The notes beneath the pieces were generated by a model. That model was not told the origin of the DNA and ran no database searches. It worked only from the letters and a program-made list of their open reading frames with translations. From Oehlia diaphana (Eukaryota > Glomeromycota > Glomeromycetes > Glomerales > Glomeraceae), in the NCBI GenBank assembly GCA_003833135.1, contig QZLH01000053.1, positions 76,110-140,109 of the forward strand: a DNA stretch of 64,000 bases. Direction: 5' to 3'. Shown here piece by piece: positions 36,111 through 49,413 of the stretch. The translations under genes were made by a program, and so were the position numbers. Every line of letters starts with the position of its first letter. Positions within the stretch are counted from its first letter, which is position 1.

Positions 36111-37078
36111 CTCGGAGGTAACTTTTAGAGTCAATTAAAACCCTAGACGGAGCATAACAATGAGGATCGATTTACGAGTATAGCGCATAGATCATTATAT
36201 GAAATCTGTATTTTTATACGAGAAGTTAAAAAGTTCTCGATTATTTATTTTTTTTTTCAAAAGATGTTGAACGATTTTCTGTAATAGTAACACGTTTGAA
36301 AAGTATTTATTTTGTATACGATCAGTATTACTTCTTGAAGTTTAAAAAAGTGAAAGAGAAACGTACTGATATTGTACTTATTATTTTATGTATTTATGCG
36401 AAAAAAAGGGAGTGTCTATCTAATTTTCGTTTGATATAAAGTTTTTAGGTCAAAATCATCTAACTCGAGAAAGTAACTTTTACCACATATTGGGCTTAGT
36501 CAGTGCAGAAATGATATTTGATTTGATAAAGACATAGTAAGACAATAAAGTGTATAAATTTGTAAAAAAAATAAAAGTGATTTATTTAAAAAGGTTGTTT
36601 AGATTTCTGCGTGCGTTGATAAATTATATGATGAGAAGAAAAAAACTTTTGCTGATAACTAAAATCTCCTTTTTGTGTAGAAGCGTTTTCGAGCTACTTA
36701 TTCTTAGGAGAAAACCTGGCAAGGTGACATATAAATGTTGCTGTTAATAAATATTATGTTTGAGGCCATTCAACATAAAAATTTGTGCGTTACTGTAGAT
36801 TTATAGATTTATAGTAATTTTTACATTGACCAGAAAGATTTTATTTTTTTTAAAAAAAAATTTTGATTTATTTATTTTATCGTATATTTTATATTTCTAC
36901 TCGTTATACTATATAATAAGAAATGAAATTTTTTTTTAAAATTTTTACGTTTTATAATTTTTTTTTTGCTAAAGATTTTATAATACAATAATAAAGTACC
37001 GTAAATCAAAAAAGTAATATACTGTATAATAAAAAAGAAACTACTAAAAATTTTAAAATAATTAATTTACTATAAAAT
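36111..37078. other. Spacer, nothing seen
   Basis: No supported gene. A 65-codon lysine-rich frame at 36550-36747 has no splice or family support. Confidence 0.4.
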
Positions 37079-38763
37079 TCATTCATCATCATCATCGTCT
37101 TGATTGAGATCTATTTAAAGATAAAAATTATAATTAAATTAAAATAATTTCATATATTTAAACTTAAAAATATCTTACCTAATTCATTTAATTCGCAATC
37201 CAAGCATTCAGAAACTATAGAATAAATATATAACAATCGCAATTATTTTAATAATACGATATATACTTGGATTTATTGATGATGATGAAATAATTTCTAT
37301 TAAAAATAAAAAATAAATCAATAAATTATATATTAATATTAATCTTTTAAACGTAAATTTACCTTGAAATGAAGATAAGTAATCAGTTGAATTTACTGGT
37401 TCTGGAAGATTTTCGAAATTTCAAAGTCTACTGGTATAAACTGCTTGTAGGTGTGTTTGAAGATTTTTAGATTGATTTTCGTTTGTTCTGTTTTTTAATT
37501 TATTCTCTTTAATTTTTTCACATTCTTCTATTTGACAATAAATTTCGCTACTTTCGACATAAATGTTATCTATTTTCTGCTTTGGCATTCCAACATTTAA
37601 TAATTAGTAAATCTGTAATTAATTTTGAAGTACCTTCAGAAATTTTTGGCCTATGTCCTTTACATATTTTAATGGTCAAAATATGATCATGAGGTTCCTC
37701 ACTATAGGGAATTACTTATGACATAAGTTCATTCATCATTATTCCAAATGAGTAAATATCTGCCGCTTTTGTATATTGATATCCGCGTAAAACTTCTAGC
37801 GCCATATAAGGTATTGTCACAAAAACTCCTTTTCGCACATTATCATCTACTGGTTGACAGAATGAAAATCTTTATGAACTTTTCCAGCATCATGAATAGC
37901 TAGTAAAAGTCCGTCTATAATCCAATATATATATATTGAATTTTATATTCATACTCTAAATCATTCTTTAAATAATTTCTCAAATTTCCACTCTCATAAT
38001 TTCGTAAAACCATCATATATTTTTGGGTATCTGGATTTTGAGCTATTCCATAACATATGATGGTATTTAAAACAAGAAAAATGATCTAAAATATAATATC
38101 TAATCTAATATAGATTATTTAGAAGAGAAATTCAGTTGTTAAAAGAATATGTATTATGTAAATTAAAACAAATGCAAAATTTATATTTGATTCATAGACC
38201 CATTTTTGATTTTCTATATCCCAATATTCAATATTTCCTTCGGGCCAGTCAGCCGAATAAATTTTACTAAAACCACCTCTGGTAAGATAAGTAACATTTT
38301 CAAATTTTTCAAAAGATATCCATTCAAGACATTTTTAAGGACGCAAAGCATTAAGTTGTGATTGTTGTATAAATTCATCAATATTTTTATTTCCACTAGT
38401 CAAATTTTTAAAATTTTCTTTAAATCTTTTAGCATTACAAGGTCGACACCAATATGATCCTGTACCTGGTTCATTACATTCTCCACATATCTCATAAACT
38501 TCTTTTCTTTTTTCTAAATCCTTAATATTTACTCTTTTAAGAACGAAACTAGGTCATCTGATTCAGTAGTTGAAAATATTGTAGTATGTAACTATTAAAA
38601 TGAAAAATGAATGATTAAAAAAAATTTTAATAGATATAATTTATATTATATTATAATATTTTTAACTGATATTCACCATCATCACATTCTTTCCATAAAA
38701 TTTTAACGCCAGTTTTAGTTATTGTAATCTCAGTTGTATCTGAATTTTGTTTTGAAGTATTCA
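37079..38763 (-). pseudogene. Kinase pseudogene with catalytic core deleted
   Basis: Start ATG 38763 and the final DLNQDDDD tail (stop 37079-37081) are both present, as are the micro-exons for SECLDC (about 37180-37216). The exon-1 donor is lost (CAG|TT for CAG|GT). A TAA interrupts the segment before KCLEW. The ATP-lysine region is deleted after NQKWVYES. The catalytic loop is cut right after HKDFHS, so the whole GNIL...DLGMC part is missing. A TAA follows ELMS, and another stop falls in AENR. Most of it resembles K2/K3, but the VIPYSEEPHDHIL...ICKGHRPKISEGT stretch resembles K1. Confidence 0.88.
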
Positions 38764-38924
38764 TTTTATTAAGTAAAAATATCACCAATTGTAAATTTTT
38801 TAATAATATTAATAATAAAATTATTTTTAAAAAAGTAATTCGAATTATATATATATATTTTTATATTACAACTTCCAAGAAAAAAAAAAATTATTTGGAC
38901 GCTACGGTCGCTACGCACCATTGG

Positions 38925-39080
38925 ATGCAAATCTTCCCTAATTGATATTACATGCAGGTAATATAATGTACCTTTAATATCTTAATTAACTTAATTTAGA
39001 ATTTTTGGTATTAATTGTTATGACCTCATGACTAAAGATTTCTTTTTTTGGTAAGATTCGGATTTTTCTCCGTTTTAAAA
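38925..39080 (-). promoter_or_regulatory. Conserved upstream block of the kinase family
   Basis: AATCTTCCCTAATTGATATT, TTAATTTAGAATTTTTGG and GTTATGACCTCATGACTAAA lie about 160-320 bases before the pseudogene start. The same words, same order, lie before K2 (44490-44600) and K3 (58530-58650). Conservation may reflect duplication alone, not function. Confidence 0.4.
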
Positions 39081-42000
39081 TATTAATAAAGTAATATTAA
39101 CAGTTAGATGAAACTTGATAAATTTAACGATTAATCAATTCTTTAATTGTTGAAAAAATAAACGAATATTAGATATTAAAAAACATGTTTCACACAAAAA
39201 AAGCATTTAGATAATCACAGAAATGATCTTTTCTAAATATAACTATAAATGAAACTATCATAAAATGTTACATGTTTACACCATTGTAATATTGTATGTA
39301 CAAATTCTTTAATATTGATATTTTATTAAAAACTCCCCGAGTTTTAACGGTTCCACGGTCAAAATTACTGCCAAAAGTGCTAAAGAATTAATGGTGGACA
39401 ATCTTAGTTGTTTTTGTGGTAGTGGTACTGTAAAGTGATAAAAATCATTATAAACATTAAAAATTCCTTTTTATTGACTTATTTTAAATTTTATTAATAT
39501 TACTCGTTAAATACGGTATATAAAGTATACAGTGTGCTAAGAAAAAAATTGCGTGGATAAAAACCTGATCATCTCAATAACTATGAATGATAGGAGGTTG
39601 AAATTTTATTTATAAAAAAGTTCATAATATACTTTTTTTAAATATTAAAAATTTTGATGTTGATTTATACTAGGTATTATTTTTTTCAAAAAATAATATG
39701 AATATATTGATTCTTTAAAATACTTAAAAAATGTTTATCTTTATTTTAAATACGTAAGCTATCCATACAATTGAATTTCTTAATAACCAATATTCTAATT
39801 TGAATCATATTTAATTTTGATGCTATATTGTTCATTAGATTATTGAGAAAATCAACGCAAACACGTAAATTATAATGTAAAATTTAATTTCATTCTTGCG
39901 ATAGTTTAATTTAGTTTTCCCAACAACTAATAACCCATCTCATGAAAAATAATTCGCAACATTTTTTTTTTTTTTTTTTTTGATATTTAAATAAAGATAA
40001 TTATCTAGTTTAAATACAAGATCGAATAAAAACTAAAAAAAAACTTGGATGCTATATTAATTATATTACATATACAACATGTTGCCAACATTGATCAGCA
40101 ATCATGTGACAAACCTGTATTTTAATTACCAATCAGTTAAAATATTCGGCCGGTTCATCACTTGAAAAGTTTAATATCGTTGATGCTGGTCAGACAATTT
40201 CGGCCTGAATTTTGAAAGTTTCAGTTTCAGGACGAAAATTATGCTGAAATTATCGAGTTTCGGCAACATGTATGGTTCCAACTATTGTATTTTGAAACCA
40301 AAATGAACAGAATGCTATTTTTTATTATAAATTTCACAGCTCCCCATGAATGATGGACTTAGTCTAAGAAATATCATTATGCTTGATCTTCGTAATATAT
40401 TGGTTTTTTCACAATTAATGAAATAAAACAAATAGGACAAAAAATTTTTGCTTATTTTTAACGACATTAAATTCAATAAATTTATTAAATTCTATAGTTA
40501 AATATTATTATAAAAGATATAAAAGAATAAAAGTAAAATTACATGCTGCAGAGTTAATATTGTTAAGAAAAATCTCACTAGGGTGTATGCCGAAACGGCG
40601 AAACGCTTCCATTTGTCGTAATGCCCAATAACAAAAGTATACAGAATAGAACCTAAGGTAATTAGTAGTAAGGCAAAATCGTTAAGATTTTTACGTAATA
40701 CAGTATACGTACATTAACGTTAATTGACTATTCATTCATTAATCGTTATAATTATCATGTTTGTGGATAAGATTTCTCTATTGTTATTAATATTGAGTTC
40801 ATGCATAATCGTAATGTTAGCTACAATAAGAAAATAAATCTCGATATAAACTTTTATAATAATAAGGGTATTGCTAAATATCACCAGTGAGTGATGGTGA
40901 ATTTATAATGTAATGCCGGCCAGTGTTTTATTAAATTTTAAGTCTGGCCAAAAATACATCATAATGCTGGTATGATAACTTTAGCAATTTTCTAATAATA
41001 ATACTTATAGATATTCTAATTTGGAAGTTGGAATAGAGAAGAATTTTATGACATTTCCACCACAACTGTCCAATTCAGATCGTAATATTTTTGATCAGAT
41101 TTAAAATCTCTACCAAAATGTGAATGTGTCAAAATATAATATTACTACGTAATAGTGTAATAGTCCTAATTAAGATTATCCCTGGTTTCAGAAATTTCAT
41201 CAGGACTCGGAACTCATGGCACTTGTATTTTAAATCAGTCATCTGATTATAATGCAGTCGTTATGTAGTTCTATTAATAGAACATTTAGATGTAATGACC
41301 TTTCTAGAAGTTTAGTTTCACAATTCGGAAATTGCCGATAATATTATTTTTATGTCTATATTAATTTGTAAATATGATATTAAGAAGTTTAAACTCAAAA
41401 GTAGTTATTTGCCGATTGTTTTGTTTTAAAATCTAATCATGTACGTATAAACATATGTTAGTCTATATTTCAATAAAAATATATTTTTATGGGAATTCCA
41501 TCCGAACATAATATTTATAAATAAAGCAGATGACATTATTAAATATTAAATAAAATGTCCATAAATTCCTACGTAGATTCATTTTTTTTCCATTTTATTT
41601 GATAAAAAAACCAGCCACATAATTTCCAAAAAAAATTCGAAATATTAATTTGAACTCAACTATGTTGGATAAAAAAAAAAATAAAGCATTTCTTTTTCGT
41701 GCATGTAATACAATATACTAGATATTGATTTACAGTTCATTGGATTTTAATTATCTTAATTGAATATTTATTTGAATTTTGTATGTATATTTAATAATAT
41801 ACAAAACTTAAAGCAATCTTAGTAAAAATATTAATAAAAAAAAATAAGAATTTCTCATTAAATTAATAAAATAAAAGCTTAATTGAATTTTGGGTTAAAA
41901 TCTTAGAAATTCATAATTAGTTACATAACAACACTCGAGAAATATTTACTAGTACATTATGATTAAATTAAGTTGTGATTCCTCATATATGATGACAACG

Positions 42001-42208
42001 AAAAAAAAAACGAAGTTAGAAAAAGAAAATTCGGTTATAATAATCAGCGTTATAATGGATTAAAAGAATTGGAAAATTCTTTCTTTTTAATCTATGCCAA
42101 TTTTTTCTTACCATAATTTTACTTAATGATTTTAGCAAAAGCCAATTATATACTGTGTTTATAATACGTAATACGAATTTATATGAAATTTTTTGTCCAA
42201 GTTCAAAA
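39081..42208. other. 3.1-kb region without a recognisable gene
   Basis: AT-rich, with a T run at 39964-39980. No open frame above 60 codons. The stretch 40135-40260 is rich in TTTCGG/CCGAAA words and could be a decayed repeat. Confidence 0.45.
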
Positions 42209-42442
42209 TTATTGAAATATTCTTGTTGCTAGCCCATTTGTATCTTGGTGGATAATATGTGTAATAAGTTCATTACTTGAAAAATCACTGTCATTATAAT
42301 TTTGATTGCCTTCCATTGATGAAACGGTTTGTGTTATCATTTCATTATTCCTAACGTCATTTGTGTTTCTATCACAGATCATTCGGTAGTAAAGATTTTG
42401 TTTCAAGTTATGTTCAAGATTGAATTTTTGATCTAAAGACAA
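42209..42442 (-). CDS. Possible terminal exon, unknown
   Basis: Open frame of 77 codons ending in TARIFQ-like residues (stop 42209). It is Asn-, Gln- and Ser-rich (NLEHNLKQNLYYRMICDRNT). Just after its start, GTCTTTAG lies upstream as a possible acceptor, so it may be a last exon read from about 42440. I found no clear upstream exons. No family recognised. Confidence 0.3.
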   Translation of the reverse strand: MSLDQKFNLEHNLKQNLYYRMICDRNTNDVRNNEMITQTVSSMEGNQNYNDSDFSSNELITHIIHQDTNGLATRIFQ

Positions 42443-42894
42443 TAATTTTATATCAAAATACAGATAAATATAAATGTCCTTTATTTAATTATATTAATTT
42501 TGAAAATTTACTATTTATAAAAGATATGATTTATGATAGTAGGATTGAAACGTCCAAAGTACCTATTATAAGATTAAAGTTATTCATAAATAAAAATACA
42601 AACTTTATTCATCTTATTATTTTAAAATATATAAATTGTTTACTATAGGATTTATAATATCAACTTCATAATATTTGAATGTTGCTTTTCAAATCTTGAA
42701 TCCATTCATTATAATAATTATATTAATGGTAATATTTTCTAGAATATGTAAATCAATTAAGAAATTAAGATTCGATATTCTTTGCAGAATTATTACTTAT
42801 GGAATCATTAATTAATCATCGTAGACAAATTTACAAGTTGTATTGAAGGATCATTGATTAAACATACAGATACAATTGTATGCCTTGTTTTTAG

Positions 42895-43325
42895 CGTATT
42901 TTGGGACGATTTATATGAAGAAATTTTAACTTTATAATTACTCATTTTAAAAATTTTAAAGTCCGACTAGTTTCACCTAATATTAGTGACAAATATAATC
43001 GAAAACACAAATGGTAACCTTTCTGATATTAGTTTACTTTATGATGATTATAATGATCATGATGATGGAATTAAAAAAATTATACAAACAATATGTTAAA
43101 ATTGTTCAAATCTTCAATATCTTACTTAAATTATCATTCAAGATTGGATTATTTATCTCATAATTGGAAATTTATCAATTTTTAAATGAATTTCTGGTAT
43201 GGATAAATTATTTACATTATTAACTAAAAACAATTGGAAAGATAGAAATCCTATGTTATTGAAATTATATCGTTGAAATATAATAGAGTAAATATTAATG
43301 AAGATTTTGAATGGAATTAATGTTA
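42895..43325 (+). pseudogene. Decayed F-box/LRR-type gene fragment
   Basis: Frame-broken coding remains: NTNGNLSDISLLYDDYND, GIKKIIQTIC and NCSNLQYLT, and further on KNNWKDRNPMLLKLYR and NEDFEWN near the end. The order (family phrase for 'remaining/likely next-row' residues, then NCPNLQYL, then WKxRxPMLL, then EDFEW) is that of the very large F-box-like families of Glomeromycotina. At least three frameshifts or stops interrupt it. Confidence 0.45.
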
Positions 43326-44284
43326 CTTTATTATTACTTAGTATATATACACTATAATGTTATTATATTTTCAATCATTTACAATTGTTTGTAAAATTGT
43401 CAAAATGAAAAAAAGAAATTTGAAAAAGACCTACTGTATATATAGTGTGTATATATATTCAAAAATTTAAAATAAACAATTCATCCTGCAAAATTAATCA
43501 AATTCATCATGTATTTGATCGGTAAATTTTCCTTAAATTTAAAGGGAAATTCACTCTTCTATTTCTTTAAATAAATACATAAATTTTTCTTATAATTACC
43601 ATGAAAATAAATATATTAAAATGTTGTTAATAGTATAGTTTAAATAAGATCTATAAAATATCTTGATGAGATGAATTTAAAATAAAAATATATTTGTATA
43701 AAATCAATATTCAATCAATGCAAATGAAAAATAAGTATACTATTATAATAAGTTCACCGTTAATTCTCACTTGTTATCGTTCATAATAATCGTTAGTTTT
43801 TCTTGTTGAGGAAGATTATCATTCTACCTGTATAAATAGCTCCCGAACGTGCTTATGATAAGCCAAAACTATACACAGAAAGTAATTTATTCAGCTTATT
43901 TATTGATTCACTTTAATATTAAACCTTGGTCTAAATCCTAGATGAATTTTAAACTTTTATCATGGCTTATATCATAACATGGAAATAATTCAGATATTAC
44001 TTCATGCATAATGCAATATCACTAATCCAATTTTTCTAATTTTGTTAAAAAATATTTTGCATTACATACTTTATACAAATATTTTATTAATCATAATTAT
44101 TGTCATGAATGTTTACTAGAACATTTGACGTGAAAATTTTGAGAATATTATCAAACGATTTGGTATGAAAATCAGTATTGTGTAATGTATATTACAAGTC
44201 TAAAAACTACGCCAAAAGTGCATCTGATGTACTTATGGCGAAGTTTTTATTTAGCTTTTTTTTAAAGGAGTTAACAGTGAAATA
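43326..44284. other. Spacer, nothing seen
   Basis: AT-rich, no open frame above 60 codons, no repeat recognised. Confidence 0.4.
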
Positions 44285-44489
44285 GATGATGTATTTCTTT
44301 GTACAGTGTCAAAAGATTAAGGTATATTATAGTATTAAATATTTTTTTTTTTATCAATAAAGTAAAAAATTAATTTTATCAGGATATTCTACCTAAAAAG
44401 GAAAATTTCATCATTTACATATGTTATTATAAAGGAAAATTAAAATAAAACAGAGAAAAAATTTTTTTTTTTTTCTGAAACTTTAAATC

Positions 44490-44600
44490 CGAATCTGACA
44501 AACCCTTAGTCATGAGGTCATAACATTAACACGAAAATTCTAAATTAAGGTTCATTATGCAATATCAATTAGGGAAGATCTGCATTTAATGAGATTCCTT
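44490..44600 (+). promoter_or_regulatory. Conserved upstream block of kinase K2
   Basis: Contains CCCTTAGTCATGAGGTCATA, TTCTAAATTAAGGTTCATTA and ATCAATTAGGGAAGATCTGC, about 60-170 bases before the start codon. Shared with K3 and the 38.8-kb pseudogene. Confidence 0.4.
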
Positions 44601-44662
44601 TTTTTAAAAAAAATTTCCCAATATTCCGCTAAATTATAAGTGTTATATTTTACTTAGAAAAA

Positions 44663-46492
44663 ATGAATATTTCAGCTAAAAATTTATGGAAAGAAATTGA
44701 AGAAGATGATGAAGAATATCAGGTAAAATTATTATAATATGATAAACAACATAGATATTTATTAAATTTTTTAATCATAGATCCACGCTACAATTTTTTC
44801 AACTGATTCAACTACTGAATCAGATGAAACTAATTCCTTTCTTAAAAAAGTAAATATTATGGATTTGGAAAAAAGAAAAGAAGTATATGGAGTATGTGGA
44901 GAATGTAATGAACCAGGTACAGGAGTTCAATGGTGTCAACCTTGTAATGCTAATAGATTTAAAGAAAATTTTAAAAATTGGACTAGTGGAAATAAAAATA
45001 TTGATGAATTAATACAACAATCGCAACTTAATGCTTTTATTGGCCCAAAATGTCTTGAATGGATACCTTTTGAAAAATTTGAAAATGTTACTTATCTTAC
45101 TAGAGGTGGTTTTAGTAAAATTTATAAGGCTGATTGGCCCGAAGGAAATATTGGGAATTGGGATATTGAAAATCAAGAATGGGAAAGAATTTCAAGAAAA
45201 GTTGCATTGAAAAGTTTAAATAACTCATCTAACAATATAAGTAATGATTTTTTAAATGAGGTAATTAAAATAAATATTGCTTATTAATATTTGTATTTTA
45301 ATACATAATTTATTAACAAAATTTCTCTTTTTTAATAATTTAGATTAAATATTATATTTCAGGTCATTTTCATGCTACTAATACTGTTATATGTTTTGGA
45401 ATAACTCAAGATCCAAATACTAAAGATTATATGATGGTTTTAGATTATTATGAGGGAGGAAATTTGAGAAATACTTTAGTGAAAGGTTTAGATTATAAAA
45501 CCAAAATAAGTTATTTATTTTGTATTATAGATGGACTTTCAGGTATTCATGATGCTGGAAATATTCATAAAGATTTTCATTCGGGTAATATATTACATGA
45601 TAATAATTATGATATACTATCAATTAGTGATTTGGGAATGTGTCAATCAGTAAATAATGAAGAGCAATCAGTTAAAAAAGGAATTTATGGAGTATTATCT
45701 TATATGGCACCGGAAGTTTTACATGGATATCAATATACAAAAGCTGCAGATATTTACTCATTTGGAATAATAATGAATGAATTTATGTCAGAAGAAATTA
45801 CTTATAATGATATTTCTCATGATATTAATTTGGCTGTTAAGATATGCAAAGGATTTAGACCAAAAATTTCTGAAGATACACCAAAATTAATTGCAGATTT
45901 GATTATTAAATGTTGGGATGCTAAAGCAGAAAATAGACCAACTGCTAAAGAATTACGTCAAATAATCTTTAAATATGATAAAGAAAAGGAAGATAAAAAC
46001 AGTGAAATTAGTTATCAAATAAAGGAATGTGAAAAAATTAAAGAGAATAAATTAAAAAACAGAAAAAATAAAAATCAATCTAAAAATCTTCAAACACATC
46101 CACAAGCAATTTATACTAGCAGACTTTTAAATTTTGAAAATCTTCCAGAACCAGTTAATTCAACCGATTATTTATCTTCATTTCAAGGTAAATATACCCG
46201 ATGTTTAAAAAAATTAATGTGAAAATATAATTTATTGATTTTTTTACTTTTTTAATAGAAACTATTTCATTATCATCAGCAAATCCAAGTAAGTATATAT
46301 TTGTATAATTAAAGGTTATTGTGGATTTTACAATAATATTTATTTTCATTTTATTAATAGTTTCTGAATGTTTGGATTGTGAATTAAATGAATTGGGTAA
46401 GACATTGTTTTTTAAATATATGAAATTATTAATTTAATTTAATTATTATTTTCTTAAAAAAAATAGATCTCAATCAAGACGATGATGAATAA
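44663..46492 (+). CDS. Protein kinase K2 with N-terminal CxxC-CxxC module, 6 exons
   Basis: Exons: 44663-44722, 44781-45260, 45344-46187, 46259-46288, 46361-46396, 46467-46492. They sum to 1476 nt, 491 aa, all in phase. CGEC and WCQPC lie at residues 59-75. The glycine loop reads GGFSKIY, the ATP lysine is in KVALKSL (about 164), the catalytic loop is IHKDFHSGNIL (Asp 257) and DLG replaces DFG (276-278). Then come YMAPEVLHGY, the WDAKAENRPTAKELR end and a Lys-rich linker. The tail is SECLDCELNEL plus DLNQDDDE, encoded by 30-, 36- and 26-base exons. The catalytic residues are intact, so an active kinase is likely. Substrate unknown. It is the intact partner of the inverted copy K3. Confidence 0.88.
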
Positions 46493-46955
46493 ATTTTAAG
46501 GAATAAATTTAATTATCGCCCATAGCGATGTGTCGCCTCCAGGCAAAATTACGTAATGCCAGGAGAGGTTGACACGGGCGACAAAAAGTAGCGATGACAT
46601 CGCACTCGTGACGAATAAATTATTTCAATTTTAACTTTGTATATTGTTCAAAAAATTTTAGTAGTATTTTTTTTTATTATTTATTATTCCATTTCTTATA
46701 TAAATTCCTTTTTGTTTCAGTACTTTTATTATTATATTATCTTTTTTTATTTTTATTATACAATGTAGCGACGTAACTTATTTGATCAAAGAAAAATAAA
46801 ATTTAAACTATAAAATTAATACACCATCATGTTGTATATTATTTTATTTTCTAAAATTTTTTAGTTGTTAATATTATTTTAATATTCTTTGAGTAAATTG
46901 TACGGCAAATTTGATTGATCAATTATTGGCGAAATAGAAAATTACGTGACTCCAA
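46493..46955. other. 3' flank of K2, shared with K3
   Basis: Contains ATCGCCCATAGCGATG and GCGATGACATCGCAC, each a short inverted repeat that could form hairpins. The block is duplicated at the other arm. No gene. Confidence 0.5.
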
Positions 46956-48029
46956 AACTTTAGAATATTCGGTACAAAAAATCTCGATCTTTAATTTCCT
47001 ATTATTTAATTTATTTTTATTTAAGTTTAACCGAAAAATAAGATATTACTACCACTACTTTCGTCGCATTCTCGTGATAGTAACAGAATAATTTATGGTT
47101 TAGAGTGTAAAACAAAGTATAGAACGAATATATGCAAATTTGGGGTGTACAAGTACGTATAATAAATGTTAATAAAGAAATAAATAATAACAAAATAAAC
47201 TGACGAAAAATATTGCTGTCCTCGCTGGCGATCTGCAATATAAATTAAAACAGAGAATAAAAACAAATTCTGACTCTTACCCCCTTCGTTCTCCCTTCTA
47301 TATACAATACTACTTCGATTCGTATAGGTTATCCTTGGTATAAGCCATACTTCGTATATTCTATACAAAATATAAGTTATACTAAGTATATAGCTTACAT
47401 TTCGGAATTCGGATTGATTATGATATATGCCAGTACACTTTTTCTTATTTTTGTAAAAACCACATGCACATGAATTCGGATTCGGATTATTATAATCTAA
47501 GAATGTAATTTATAAAATTTGGATCATTTTATCATTAGCTAGCCGGAAACTTATGGTAGATCTGGAGAGTACAACATTACACTACCACCCATGTTACGAT
47601 ATTTAATAAATCACATCATTTATTTATATATTCTATTAAAAAAAATTTATAACAAACGAGTTGTCAAACATTTTTTTTTTTTTACCGACGGAATGTAAAA
47701 AATTATAATCAAGATGTATAATTTACTGTTACTTCATATTACATAAAGCATCAAAGGCCAAATTCCATTGATAGGAAAAAATGCCGCCTATGAAAAAAGA
47801 AAAATGAACGGATTTTAGTAACGGTTCGAAAAAATAAAGTAAGTTTAAAGAAAAAACTTACCGAAATATATCCGAAGAGTAAGCCAAACCTTGATGTTTT
47901 CCTGTCTTCCTGTCTTCCTGCGCGCTAATCATTTATACTATATTAAAGTAACGTATATATATTTTCATTAGATTTTAAAACGTTTTTTATAATTTAGAAA
48001 AGATCATTTCTGTGATTAAATACTGTAAA
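46956..48029. other. Segment unique to arm 1
   Basis: Arm 2 joins ACGTGACTCCAA directly to TTGTATTGATTCTGC. In arm 1 about 1.07 kb lies between the equivalent words. It contains a palindromic patch at 47335-47395 (GGTATAAGCC, TATACTAAGTATATAGC) and short open frames without support. It may be an insertion in arm 1 or a deletion in arm 2. No target duplication was resolved. Confidence 0.55.
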
Positions 48030-48569
48030 TTGTATTTATTCTGCTTATTTTTGAGTGAAACGGCTGAAACGTGTATAAATTATTTTTTGTTATCAACAGA
48101 AATAAAAAAAAATAAGGTTCCGTTGTTATTTATCAAGATGATAATAATGCAGCAAGAAATAAAATTTGGAAAATTAAATAATTAGTTTTTTTTCTAACTT
48201 TAATTGCCGATCCGCATTTGATCAATAGAAATTCGGTTACTGAACAAAGACTTTATTTCAAAAATCGCATAAAATTTTCACTGAAATTCTCTTTTTTGTC
48301 AAAATATTTAAATTGTTTTTTTATTAAATTTAAACCCTTACAAATCCGCCTAGAAATGTAAAAAAAAATCGTAAAACATATAAACCCTTAATTTTTCACA
48401 TAGACAGGTCTGTCAGTTTAACAAAATTTTATAAAAAATTACTCTGAGATTGGATCTTTTTTATCCAAGTATCTTATAAAATTCAAATTCGTTTAGCAAT
48501 GAAATAATTTGTAAAACGTATGAAACTAATGTCTTGAATGAGTACTTTTAATAAATTTACTTATGTTAT

Positions 48570-48665
48570 TAGTAATTTATTTAGCTGACTGGGCTGAAGG
48601 AAATATCATCTTAAATTTTGGGATATTGAAAATCAGAAATTAAAAAAAGTCCAAATATTTCATCT
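48570..48665 (+). pseudogene. Short kinase fragment
   Basis: GCTGACTGGGCTGAAGGAAA, then TTTTGGGATATTGAAAATCA, matches the ADWPEGN...WDIENQ segment of the K family, with a frameshift between. Nothing else of the gene is near. Confidence 0.6.
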
Positions 48666-49413
48666 AATACAGGTGTCGGTTTATATTTTAATTATTATTC
48701 ATTTTCTCTTCTTATTTTTAGTAATTTTATTAGCTTGTTATGACGAATAGGTATTAGTATCTCTAGAGGTTGTGTGAGTCATTTGTATAATTAGCTCAGA
48801 TGTATTTTCTTCATTTGGCATGTCTTAATCTTAGAAATATAAAATTATGCTCAAAGTCTCAAACATGCTTGAAAAACTGATTTTTGGATTTAAAATATTA
48901 ATAGTAAAAATCACATGAACATAAATCTCAACCTCGATTAATACTGGTTTACTGAAACCTGATAACATCCCTAGGTGAAAGTTTAAAATAATTTTTAATG
49001 AATACTTAGATTATACAAATAAAATTCATATTTATTATTTTTCATTAGTTATAAAAGTTGTCCTTGAAAATTTTAATAATTTTAATGTAAATTTATTAGT
49101 AAAATAATTTCTTTTTCGTAATAAACTATAATGAAACATAATTAAATTAAATTATTCGAGAGAAATTTCTAATATGTCTACATTCTGTACGAAAGAAATT
49201 AAAAAAAAAATTGTTTTTTGGTTAGCGTCACGCATAGATCTTTATAAAAAAAATTATTTTGTTATCTGGGAATAAATATCTGGTTAATTTATTTTTTCAC
49301 GTAATTTTTAACAAATAATTTTGTTATTTTACACATGCTATTAAATCACTTTAAAAATGTTATTACATACTAATAAATAATAAATGAAATAACCGTATAT
49401 AATATATATTTTG

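Larger units (their letters stand above)
44285..48500 (+). repeat. Inverted duplication, arm 1 (carries K2)
   Basis: Matches the reverse complement of 55290-58800: upstream block, all six kinase exons, the GCCCATAGCGATG 3' block (46509-46620), the GTACTTTTATTATTATATTA stretch and the CACATAGACAGGTCTGTCAG block (48400). A segment of about 1.07 kb (46956-48029) has no counterpart in arm 2. Confidence 0.85.

Noticed and set aside
47017..47368. Two minus-strand frames of 73 and 91 codons
   Set aside because: They overlap each other in different frames, are Tyr/Phe-rich as expected from AT-rich DNA, and lie in the segment unique to one arm.
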